Below, piece by piece: positions 1 through 5,153 of a stretch of 7,038 bases of DNA. Position 1 is the first letter of the stretch, and each line of letters begins with the position of its first letter. The notes below the pieces were generated by a model, which saw nothing but the letters and a program-made list of their open reading frames with translations, searched no databases and was not told the origin of the DNA. The stretch is from contig JBARRR010000153.1 in NCBI GenBank assembly GCA_049644325.1, forward strand, positions 1 through 7,038, in the 5' to 3' direction. The DNA comes from DASZHA01 sp049644325 (GTDB lineage Bacteria; Chloroflexota; Dormibacteria; DASZGP01). The position numbers and the translations under genes are program-made.

Positions 1-478
1 CCGCCTGGTCGCCCGAGGTCGCGCTGGCCTGGCCGCCACCTGCGGGCGCCAGGCCTCCCGCCGGCCCGGACAGGGTGCTGGCCCCACCGCCGCTGGGGAG
101 GTGCAGCCCGGGCGCCACCGCCACCGCCAGGACAACGACGGCCGCGGCGGCCAGCCCCGCCGTCGCCCAGGCCGGCGTCCGGGCGCGGAGGAAGCGGGTG
201 GCCAACCCCACTGACGCCCCCGGCACCGCCCGCGGGCCGGTCTCAGCACCAGCCGTCGCGGTGGGCTCGCGGATGAATGTGAAATCGACCGCCCGCGGCA
301 TTTCCTCGACCGGCAGCCCGCTGACCGCGCGGCTGGTGGCTCGCAGCTGTTCGAGGCGGGCGCCGCAGTCCTGGCAGGCGAAGAGGTGCGCCGCCACCGC
401 AGCCGACTCGGCGGCGTCCAGGGCGCTGTCGATGTGCGCCGATAGCTGCTCCTCGGTGAGATGGGGGGCGAGGGTCAT
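1..478 (-). CDS. zinc-finger anti-sigma factor, membrane-anchored (3' end outside window)
   Basis: This gene probably encodes the negative regulator of the sigma factor encoded just upstream, holding it inactive at the membrane. The first 159 codons are visible and open to the window edge. The N-terminus carries the zinc-associated anti-sigma signature His31-x3-Cys35-x2-Cys38 (read as HLFACQDC), preceded by a helix containing His15. A linker rich in Ala, Thr and Pro follows. At about residues 102-124 there is one hydrophobic segment (reading WATAGLAAAAVVVLAVAVA) that should span the membrane. After it comes a Gly/Ala/Ser-rich extracytoplasmic stretch that runs off the window. The ATG at 478 overlaps the sigma stop codon as ATGA, so translation is probably coupled. 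The frame does not end within the window, so total length and any sensor domain are unknown. The zinc motif, membrane helix and position beside an ECF sigma gene make the family call firm; the stimulus cannot be read from the sequence. Confidence 0.87.
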   Translation of the reverse strand, partial: MTLAPHLTEEQLSAHIDSALDAAESAAVAAHLFACQDCGARLEQLRATSRAVSGLPVEEMPRAVDFTFIREPTATAGAETGPRAVPGASVGLATRFLRARTPAWATAGLAAAAVVVLAVAVAPGLHLPSGGGASTLSGPAGGLAPAGGGQASATSGDQA

Positions 479-1038
479 ACCAAGGCCTCGAGGATGCCGG
501 GGTCCTGCCGCAGCAGCTCGGCCTGAAGGCTCGAGCGGGCGCGTGCCAGCCGAGAACGCACGGTGCCCACCGGCAGGTCAAGCGACTCGGCGATCTCCTC
601 GTAGGACAGCCCGCTGAGGTCGCGCATCAGGATGATGGCGCGGTGGTCGGCCGTGAGTCGTGCCAGCCCGGCCTCGATGGCCCGGACACGATCCCGGCTC
701 AGGGCCATCGACTCCGGGCCCGGTCGCGGATCGGGCAGGGGGATGACCTGGCCCTCTTCGCCATCCAGCGCCACGCTGGGCCGGCGGGAGCGGATCCGAT
801 CGAGGCAGGTGCGCGCCACGATGCTGCTCATCCAGCTCCTGAAGGCGCCGCCGCGCATGGTGCCGATACCGCGCCAGGCCTTGACGCAGGCATCCTGGAA
901 CGCGTCCATGGCTTCGTCGCGGTCGCCCAGCATTCGGACCGCGAGGTTGTAGCAGACCACCTGGTGGCGCTGGACGAGGACCTCAAAGGCCTCGCCATCG
1001 CCGCCGCGGCAGAGATCCACCAGGGCTTCATCTTCCAT
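475..1038 (-). CDS. ECF-family RNA polymerase sigma factor (sigma-70 group 4)
   Basis: The gene encodes a 187-residue sigma factor, the usual size for the ECF group. Region 2 occupies about residues 10-87. It includes the core-binding and -10-recognition stretch DAFQDACVKAW (45-55) and the basic helix FRSWMSSIVARTCLDRIRSRR (split here as FRSWMSSIVART then CLDRIRSRR, 66-86). A linker of about 35 residues follows. Region 4 occupies about 120-176, with the helix-turn-helix LSYEEIAESLDLPVGTVRSR (144-163) that reads the -35 element. I chose the ATG at 1038 because it begins exactly before the conserved domain and has AGGTG just upstream. The same frame is open much further upstream, but only as an antisense shadow of the divergent MOSC gene. 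The gene overlaps the anti-sigma gene by four bases. A GGAAC-N17-CGTC element upstream fits autoregulation. The regulon and signal are not visible. Confidence 0.95.
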   Translation of the reverse strand: MEDEALVDLCRGGDGEAFEVLVQRHQVVCYNLAVRMLGDRDEAMDAFQDACVKAWRGIGTMRGGAFRSWMSSIVARTCLDRIRSRRPSVALDGEEGQVIPLPDPRPGPESMALSRDRVRAIEAGLARLTADHRAIILMRDLSGLSYEEIAESLDLPVGTVRSRLARARSSLQAELLRQDPGILEALV

Positions 1039-1054
1039 GTCACCTGCAGAGTAA

Positions 1055-1080
1055 GACGAGACCGGCCCGAATTTGGTTCC
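1055..1080 (-). promoter_or_regulatory. candidate ECF-type promoter of the sigma/anti-sigma operon
   Basis: Read on the minus strand, GGAAC (1080-1076) is followed after exactly 17 bases by CGTC (1058-1055). This matches the form of ECF-dependent promoters with a GGAAC -35 and a CGTC/CGTT -10. Transcription would begin near 1047-1049, about ten bases before the sigma ATG at 1038. Many ECF sigma genes transcribe themselves from such a site. The match and spacing are seen directly; use by this sigma factor is inferred. Confidence 0.6.
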
Positions 1081-1089
1081 CTGCTCTGG

Positions 1090-1095
1090 TAGGTT
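1090..1095 (+). promoter_or_regulatory. possible -10 box (TAGGTT) of the MOSC gene, leaderless spacing
   Basis: TAGGTT fits TANNNT and ends six bases before the ATG at 1102, which would place the transcription start on the start codon itself. No good -35 is visible. It is a weaker version of the TAGAAT boxes at the same spacing before the HD and glutaredoxin-PDZ genes, and that similarity is the main reason to list it. Confidence 0.35.
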
Positions 1096-1101
1096 CGGGA
1101 C

Positions 1102-1578
1102 ATGACAGCCGCGGGCACGTGGTCCGGCAGGGTGGAAGCGATCCATGTCGCCGACGGTCGGGAGAGCCCAATGCGGGCCGTCGACAGCGTCGAGGCGGTG
1201 GCCGGCCGCGGCCTCGACGGCGACCGCTACTACGACGTCGCCGCCACCTCCGACCCACCGCGGCCCGATCGCCAGGTGACCCTGGTGGAGGCCGAGGCGC
1301 TCGATGGTCTCCGGCGGGACTACGGCATCGACCTGCCGCTTGGCGACAGCCGCCGCAACATCACCACCCGCGGGGTGGCGCTCAACCACCTCGTCGATCG
1401 CGAATTCACGGTGGGCGGCGCCCGTCTTCGCGGCGTCAAGCTCTGCGAGCCGTGCGAGCACCTGGAGCGACTCACCGGCCTCACCCTGAGACCCGGCTTG
1501 AAGCACCGGGGTGGGCTGCGCTGCGAGATCCTTGCCGGCGGCATCCTGCGCGTGGGCGACCTGGTCAGCCCCGCCTGA
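1102..1578 (+). CDS. MOSC-domain protein (molybdenum cofactor sulfurase C-terminal-like)
   Basis: This is a 158-residue single-domain MOSC protein. MOSC domains bind molybdenum cofactor or related sulfur-carrying ligands through a conserved cysteine. Stand-alone bacterial members are cytoplasmic and mostly uncharacterised. The family signatures are all in place: GLDGDRYY (37-44), RQVTLVEAEAL (57-67), SRRNITTRGVALN (83-95), the cysteine motif LCEPCEHLERLTG (114-126) with Cys115 as the likely conserved cysteine and Cys118 close by, then HRGGL (135-139) and a terminal GGILRVGD (146-153). Length and motif order match intact family members. The gene is divergent from the sigma operon across 63 bases and is followed, 62 bases on, by the HD gene in the same direction. 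The ATG at 1102 has no convincing ribosome binding site, but a possible leaderless -10 box lies upstream. The specific substrate cannot be inferred. Confidence 0.9.
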   Translation: MTAAGTWSGRVEAIHVADGRESPMRAVDSVEAVAGRGLDGDRYYDVAATSDPPRPDRQVTLVEAEALDGLRRDYGIDLPLGDSRRNITTRGVALNHLVDREFTVGGARLRGVKLCEPCEHLERLTGLTLRPGLKHRGGLRCEILAGGILRVGDLVSPA

Positions 1579-1579
1579 C

Positions 1580-1594
1580 CCGCGGGCGCCGCGG
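1580..1594 (+). terminator. short GC hairpin after the MOSC gene, possible weak terminator
   Basis: CCGCGG (1580-1585) and CCGCGG (1589-1594) can pair around a GCG loop, one base past the MOSC stop codon. There is no T-run after it. In a genome this G+C-rich such a six-base palindrome can occur by chance, so a terminator role is only possible. Confidence 0.25.
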
Positions 1595-1628
1595 CCGACT
1601 GGGACAAACAGCTGTCGCGGTGCAAACC

Positions 1629-1634
1629 TAGAAT
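1629..1634 (+). promoter_or_regulatory. -10 box (TAGAAT) of the HD gene with leaderless spacing
   Basis: TAGAAT is a near-perfect -10 element. It ends six bases before the ATG at 1641, so transcription would start at or next to the A of the start codon. No Shine-Dalgarno sequence stands in a usable position (the preceding bases are CGGAAA), which fits a leaderless mRNA. No TTGACA-like -35 is present at 16-18 bases; CAAACA lies 18 bases upstream. The same TAGAAT-CG arrangement precedes the glutaredoxin-PDZ gene. Confidence 0.55.
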
Positions 1635-1640
1635 CGGAAA

Positions 1641-3110
1641 ATGAGCCGGATCCCGCGTAGACCCCTCGACCCCGAGTTCGTCGCCCCCTATACCCGCGTC
1701 AACCTGGTGGCGGACCCCATATACGGTTACGTCCAGATCACCAAGAGCCCGCGCGGGAATGGCGACTGGTCAGAGGAGAGGGACCGCGGACGTGTCACGG
1801 CCGAACAGGATCTTCTAGACCATCCCTGGCTCCAACGAGCCCGGCGCATCCACCAGCTCCAGAGCGCCTGGTGGGTGTTCCCCGCCGCCGAGCACTCCCG
1901 CTTCCAGCACGCCATCGGCGCCATGCACCTGGCCGGCGAATGGACCCGCCACCTCTACGCTTCGCTGAAGCTGGCCACCGACGTTCCCAGCGAGTACCTG
2001 GTGGAGGAGACCCTGCGCCTCGGCGGCCTGCTCCACGACGTCGGTCACGGGCCGTTTGGCCATTTCTTCGACGACCACTATGGCGCAACCTTCGGCATCA
2101 CCCACGAGACCATCTCGCGCCACGTCATCACCGGCGACCTGGCGCCGCTGATCAAGGGGCTGGAGGCGAGCCCCCACGGTGCCTTCGCTCCGGGCGAGGC
2201 GATCGACCCGGCCTGGGTGGCCTACGTCATCTCCAAGGAGGAGTTCTCGGATTTCACGCCACCGCGCTGGCTGGAGCTGCTGAAGCCTGTCCTCTGCGGC
2301 AGCTTCGCGGCTGACAACATGGACTACGTGCCCCGTGACGCCTACGCCTGTGGCGTCAGCATCGGACCCGTCGACATCCGCCGCATCATCCACTACACCT
2401 TCATCTCGCCCGAGGGGTTGGCGCTGCACCAGCACGGCGCCGAGGCCATGCTCCTCTTCCTTAACTCGCGGATGTACCTCTACACCAACCTCTATCACCA
2501 CCGCACCGTCCGCCGGATCGACCTGCACATGGGCGAGATCTTCCACGACACCATCGCAGAGCTGCTCGACGGCAAGAGCCCGCTCGACGACCTGGACGCA
2601 TACCTCGGGCTCAACGACTGGCACCTGCTCAACGAGGTCGACCGCTGGCTCCGCACCGCGCCACCAGGCACCCGCCGCCACGGCCTGGCCCAACAGTGGG
2701 CTCGAATCACCGGGCGTGGCCAGCTGAAGTGGAAGCTCGCCTACGAGGCCGCCTTCGAGCTGCGCCAGCCGGCGCTGGGGGTCCTCATGCCCACCGCCGA
2801 CGAGCTGCGGCGGCGGATCATCGAGCGGATGCCCGCCGACCTGCGAGACATCATATTCGAGGTCGATGTCGCCTCCCTGGACCCCCGCCCCCAGGCACCT
2901 GAGACCGATCGTTACTCGGCCCTGCTGTTCGATCCCCTCGACCAGAGCCTGCGGCCCGACGCCGCCGCGGAGATGCTGGCGCGGCTGCCGATGCGGAGCA
3001 CGACGATCCGCGTCTTCACCCTCGATGAGGTCCACCGCAGCGTCCTCCGGGAGGCCGTGGAGGGGGTGCTTTCGGGGGAGCTGAGCCCGGCGCTGGCCAC
3101 CAACACCTGA
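1641..3110 (+). CDS. HD-domain phosphohydrolase, SAMHD1/dGTPase-like (COG1078 type)
   Basis: The gene encodes a 489-residue soluble HD-superfamily metal-dependent phosphohydrolase, likely acting on nucleoside triphosphates or related phosphomonoesters. The metal-binding residues can be followed in order: His90 in SRFQHAIGAMHLA, His132-Asp133 in GGLLHDVGHGPFGH, and Asp225 in ADNMDYVPRDAY. The last segment parallels the DKWDYFARD segment of SAMHD1, with Tyr229 and Asp233 conserved. The N-terminal DPIYGYVQIT (25-34) and the HPWLQRARRIHQL stretch (61-73) are also typical of this family. Residues after about 240 form the helical C-terminal half. There are no membrane segments. The length suits the COG1078 group rather than short HD proteins. 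The ATG at 1641 begins six bases after a TAGAAT box. dNTPase activity is plausible from homology, but the substrate is inferred, and nothing nearby marks a defence function. Confidence 0.93.
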   Translation: MSRIPRRPLDPEFVAPYTRVNLVADPIYGYVQITKSPRGNGDWSEERDRGRVTAEQDLLDHPWLQRARRIHQLQSAWWVFPAAEHSRFQHAIGAMHLAGEWTRHLYASLKLATDVPSEYLVEETLRLGGLLHDVGHGPFGHFFDDHYGATFGITHETISRHVITGDLAPLIKGLEASPHGAFAPGEAIDPAWVAYVISKEEFSDFTPPRWLELLKPVLCGSFAADNMDYVPRDAYACGVSIGPVDIRRIIHYTFISPEGLALHQHGAEAMLLFLNSRMYLYTNLYHHRTVRRIDLHMGEIFHDTIAELLDGKSPLDDLDAYLGLNDWHLLNEVDRWLRTAPPGTRRHGLAQQWARITGRGQLKWKLAYEAAFELRQPALGVLMPTADELRRRIIERMPADLRDIIFEVDVASLDPRPQAPETDRYSALLFDPLDQSLRPDAAAEMLARLPMRSTTIRVFTLDEVHRSVLREAVEGVLSGELSPALATNT

Positions 3111-3193
3111 CCGGGGCCGCAATTCTTCGCGCAAGTCTTTACAAGTTTTTGCCGACTCTTGAATACATGCCTGGCCGCGGCTCCTACATTGAG
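3111..3193. other. AT-richer intergenic stretch after the HD gene
   Basis: This stretch is noticeably less G+C-rich than the rest of the window, with short T-runs at 3137-3140 and 3146-3150. TTTACA (3138-3143) resembles a -35, and TTGAAT (3159-3164), 15 bases downstream, is a poor -10 partner, so a plus-strand promoter is only possible. I see no convincing terminator hairpin for the HD gene here. A plus-strand frame begins with TTG at 3149 (next ATG at 3167) and runs to 3472, but its codon use is unlike the surrounding genes. Confidence 0.4.
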
Positions 3194-3445
3194 TTAGTGA
3201 TTCAAACGAGCCATGATCCCGGGACCCGAAGCGGTGACGAAGTCCTTCGTCGCGTCCGTCTGCGCGAGCTCGACCTCCTTCTGTCCGCGCTCGAGGCGCT
3301 GAATCTCCGTGACGTCGACCTGCTTCCCGAACACCTGGGCCTGCGCCTGCGCGCGGCCGGCGTCGGTCATCGTTCCGACGCCAGCGTCACAGAGGTTTTG
3401 GATCTGGTCTTCCGTGCCCAAGAGGCTTACCTTCGACCCGGCCAT
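3194..3445 (-). CDS. doubtful small hypothetical protein (83 aa)
   Basis: I do not recognise this product. From the ATG at 3445 it is 83 residues, hydrophilic, rich in Gln, Ala, Asp and Glu, with no membrane segment and a likely helical middle (about residues 27-65, including RAQAQAQVFGKQVDVTEIQR). By hand count the codons are about 66, 44 and 83 percent G+C at positions 1, 2 and 3, the usual pattern for genes here. The overlapping plus-strand frame (3149-3472) gives about 77, 48 and 64, so the minus strand is the better coding candidate. The frame stays open to an upstream ATG at 3529, adding a segment with LGGC that resembles a lipobox, but no hydrophobic signal precedes it, and that ATG lies inside a hairpin loop. 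No ribosome binding site or -10 box is visible. It could be a remnant of a longer lipoprotein gene, or not a gene at all. Confidence 0.35.
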   Translation of the reverse strand: MAGSKVSLLGTEDQIQNLCDAGVGTMTDAGRAQAQAQVFGKQVDVTEIQRLERGQKEVELAQTDATKDFVTASGPGIMARLNH

Positions 3446-3550
3446 GGCACACGCCGATGGACAGCCGCCTAGTGTCAGTCCTTTAGGCCTTAGAGGGGTT
3501 GGGGACGACATCCCGCGGCCGCCCGCCATTCGAGCGGGCGGCCTAAGGGA
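3446..3550. other. intergenic stretch with inverted repeats
   Basis: This stretch has no supported gene. It contains the hairpin at 3517-3543. CCTTTAGGCC at 3480-3489 can also pair, with one bulged T, with GGCCTAAGG at 3541-3549, so a larger outer stem around the hairpin is possible. No promoter could be assigned. Confidence 0.4.
3517..3543 (-). terminator. 10-bp perfect hairpin, probable 3' end of the GDPD transcript
   Basis: GGCCGCCCGC (3517-3526) and GCGGGCGGCC (3534-3543) are perfectly complementary around a 7-base loop. The stem begins seven bases after the GDPD stop codon read on the minus strand. There is no U-run, so it would be a stem-only terminator or an RNA-end stabiliser. The stem is symmetric and could also act on plus-strand transcripts arriving from the HD gene. 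Confidence 0.55.
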
Positions 3551-4297
3551 TCACCCAGGGGCTGTCACCCTCTCCGCCAGCGCGGCCTTGATCTCGCCGG
3601 GCCGGTTGGTATAGATCGCGTCGACACCCAGCCGTAGGCATCGCTCCAGGGTCTCGACGTCATCGACGGTCCAGACCCCGAGTACCGCCTCGGCGGCGTG
3701 CACCTCGGTGACCGTCTCGGTGTCAACAAATGACCAATGCGGGGAGTAGACCTGCGCGTGGGCATACCGCAGCAGCTCGGGCAGGAGTAATGGCCGGCCC
3801 GCCACCAGTACCCCGCCCACCAGCTCGGGCTCGATCTCGAGGGTCTCGCGGACCACGCGGTGGTCGAAGCTGATGACGGCGCTGTCATCGACCATCTGCT
3901 CCAGGCGCAGCTTGTCCACCAGGACCTGCTCAATTCCGGGGTACTTCACCGGCAGGCTCTTCACCTCGATGGCGATCCCGACCCTGCCTCTCGCCAGCTC
4001 GAGCACCTCTTCCAGGCGGGGGATCTTCTCGCCATTGCCCGCGTCGAGCTGCTCCAGCTCGGTCATCGTTTTCTTGCCCACCAGGCCCTTGCCGTTGGTG
4101 GTGCGCTCCAGGGTGTGGTCGTGGATCACGGCCAGCTCGCGGTCGGTGGTCAGGTGGACGTCGCACTCGATGACGTCAACGCCGATTTCGATCGCTGACC
4201 GGAAGGAGACCAGCGTGTTCTCGGGATGCTCCGCGGGGTTGCCCCGGTGTCCGCCGAGCAGGACCGACCCCGGCGAGAAGCGGTCCCGGAGGCTTAT
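3551..4297 (-). CDS. glycerophosphodiester phosphodiesterase (GDPD), apparent ATA start
   Basis: The enzyme hydrolyses glycerophosphodiesters, from phospholipid turnover, to glycerol 3-phosphate and an alcohol. Counting from ATA at 4297 gives 248 residues, the usual size of a cytoplasmic bacterial GDPD. The catalytic and metal-binding residues are present: His17 in GGHRG, the PENT motif (25-28), Glu44 and Asp46 in IECDVHLTTD, His59 in VIHDHTLERTTNG, and Glu111 and Lys113 in IAIEVK. The C-terminal strands VLGVWTVDD and GVDAIYTNRP complete the TIM barrel. There is no signal peptide or membrane helix. The first conventional start, GTG at 4129, would delete the GHRG and ECD motifs, so translation must begin earlier. 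No ATG, GTG or TTG exists there in frame. The ATA overlaps the TAA stop of the upstream glutaredoxin-PDZ gene as ATAA; a CTG at 4261 is the alternative. The family call is firm; the exact start is not. Confidence 0.88.
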   Translation of the reverse strand: MSLRDRFSPGSVLLGGHRGNPAEHPENTLVSFRSAIEIGVDVIECDVHLTTDRELAVIHDHTLERTTNGKGLVGKKTMTELEQLDAGNGEKIPRLEEVLELARGRVGIAIEVKSLPVKYPGIEQVLVDKLRLEQMVDDSAVISFDHRVVRETLEIEPELVGGVLVAGRPLLLPELLRYAHAQVYSPHWSFVDTETVTEVHAAEAVLGVWTVDDVETLERCLRLGVDAIYTNRPGEIKAALAERVTAPG

Positions 4298-5085
4298 GGC
4301 TGGCTGCTCTCGCGCGGCGCGGCGGACGGGGCCGGACCTTCCTCGACTTGTGTGGCGCCGTTGGTGATCGGCGATGACCCGGTGATCGGCGATGACCCGG
4401 TGATCGGTGATGACCCGGAGATCGGCGATGAGGCGGAGATCGGCGATGAGCCGGCCTGCATCGGCGAAGGACCGGCCTCGGAGGTCGCGCCGCCGTCGTC
4501 CCCGTCCGCCGCGGCCTCACTCGGTGGCGGCGCCGGGAAGGTGATGGTCCGCTCCTCCTCCTTGCCGTCGTGCCAGACCCGGAAGGTGATGCTGTCGCCC
4601 GGTGACTTGGCCGCGACCAGGCTCTGCAGCTGCCCGAGGTTCTGCAGCGTGTAGCTGCCGACCCCTACGAGGACATCGCCTTCCTCGATACCCGCGGCCT
4701 CGGCTGGGCCTCCCTGACGCACCGGACCCACCAGGACGCCGAAGGGTGCGGGCAGGCCCACCTCCTTGGCCTTCTCCGGGGTCAGCGACTGCGCCGCCAT
4801 CCCCAGGCTGACCTTGCCGCTGCCGTTGGCCGCGGCGCCGTTGGTGCTGGTGGGGATCAGCTTGGCCAGCTGCAGGGGGTCGAAACCGACAACCAGCTGC
4901 TGGCCGACGCGGATCACCGGCACCGCGTTCTGGCCCGTCAGGCGGTACAGCTCCGCAGCCCGCGCTGGGTCGCGCGAAACGTCGACCTCGGTGTACTTGA
5001 CGCCGTGGTCCTTGAACCAGCGCTTCGCTGCGGCGCAGTAGGTGCAGGTCGGCGTGGTGTAAATCACCACTTCTGGCTGCTGCAT
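4294..5085 (-). CDS. glutaredoxin-PDZ fusion protein with repetitive SSPI tail
   Basis: This 263-residue protein joins three parts. Residues 1-78 form a glutaredoxin/NrdH-like thioredoxin fold with the redox motif CTYC (Cys14, Cys17), the cis-proline segment AVPVI (54-58) and the late GFDPLQLAKLI (67-77). Residues about 90-185 form a PDZ domain of the HtrA type, with SLGMAAQSL (93-101), FGVLVGPVRQGGPAEAAGI (115-133), EGDVLVGVG (135-143) and VWHDGKEEERTITF (170-183). Residues 186-263 are low complexity, with five SSPI-type hexapeptides at about 213-242 encoded by a DNA tandem repeat. No signal peptide or membrane segment is visible, so the protein is probably cytoplasmic, with the PDZ part possibly steering the redox domain to partners. 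The ATG at 5085 lies six bases after a TAGAAT box. The gene is the first of an apparent two-gene operon with GDPD and is divergent from the acylase gene. The function of the combination is unknown to me. Confidence 0.9.
   Translation of the reverse strand: MQQPEVVIYTTPTCTYCAAAKRWFKDHGVKYTEVDVSRDPARAAELYRLTGQNAVPVIRVGQQLVVGFDPLQLAKLIPTSTNGAAANGSGKVSLGMAAQSLTPEKAKEVGLPAPFGVLVGPVRQGGPAEAAGIEEGDVLVGVGSYTLQNLGQLQSLVAAKSPGDSITFRVWHDGKEEERTITFPAPPPSEAAADGDDGGATSEAGPSPMQAGSSPISASSPISGSSPITGSSPITGSSPITNGATQVEEGPAPSAAPRESSQP
4364..4453. repeat. five tandem copies of an 18-bp unit within a coding sequence
   Basis: Five consecutive units (4364, 4382, 4400, 4418 and 4436) follow the consensus GTGATCGGCGATGACCCG on the plus strand. 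Units 1 and 2 are identical. Unit 3 differs by one base, and units 4 and 5 differ at two or three positions. A degenerate 21-base sixth unit follows. Because the unit is 18 bases, copy changes keep the reading frame and add or remove one SSPITG-like hexapeptide in the minus-strand protein. Confidence 0.92.
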
Positions 5086-5091
5086 AAGTCG

Positions 5092-5097
5092 ATTCTA
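5092..5097 (-). promoter_or_regulatory. -10 box (TAGAAT) of the glutaredoxin-PDZ/GDPD operon, leaderless spacing
   Basis: Read on the minus strand, TAGAAT is followed by CGACTT and then the ATG at 5085, the same six-base gap as before the HD gene. No Shine-Dalgarno sequence is present. There is no TTGACA-like -35; CAAAGA lies 17 bases upstream. A leaderless transcript is the simplest reading. Confidence 0.55.
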
Positions 5098-5153
5098 TTG
5101 AGAGATCGCCAGTATCTTTGCCCTCACCCAATGGTGAACCAAACTTGGCGCAC

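Noticed and set aside
1039..1506. N-terminal extension of the sigma factor frame to 343 residues
   Set aside because: The extra part is antisense to the MOSC gene and crosses the candidate ECF promoter. The sigma domain begins at the internal ATG at 1038, which has an upstream AGGTG and gives the usual ECF length.
1641..3110. HD protein as an anti-phage dNTP-depleting defence factor
   Set aside because: The SAMHD1-like fold makes this conceivable, but there are no other defence genes, mobile elements or compositional breaks around it. A housekeeping nucleotide or phosphate hydrolase is more likely.
1815..3134. Long minus-strand frame of 439 codons opposite the HD gene
   Set aside because: It lies almost wholly antisense to a clear HD phosphohydrolase gene. 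Its composition (Val, Gly, Asp and Gln rich, no recognisable motif) is what the complement of high-GC3 codons produces.
3149..3472. Plus-strand 107-codon frame starting with TTG
   Set aside because: Its third-position G+C is about 64 percent against about 77 percent at the first position, unlike the clear genes here. The opposite strand has the normal pattern. A plus-strand gene is not fully excluded.
3551..4129. GDPD starting at the GTG at 4129
   Set aside because: This start would remove His17, the PENT motif and the Glu44/Asp46 metal site, all of which are plainly encoded in the same open frame just upstream.
4364..4453. CRISPR-like or regulatory repeat array
   Set aside because: The units are contiguous with no spacers, and the 18-bp period is a multiple of three within a well-supported reading frame, so they are coding repeats.
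5133..5153. GTGAACC before the acylase, resembling the ECF -35 seen at 1080-1076
   Set aside because: The matching -10 position would fall inside the coding region downstream of the ATG, so it could not drive the full-length gene.
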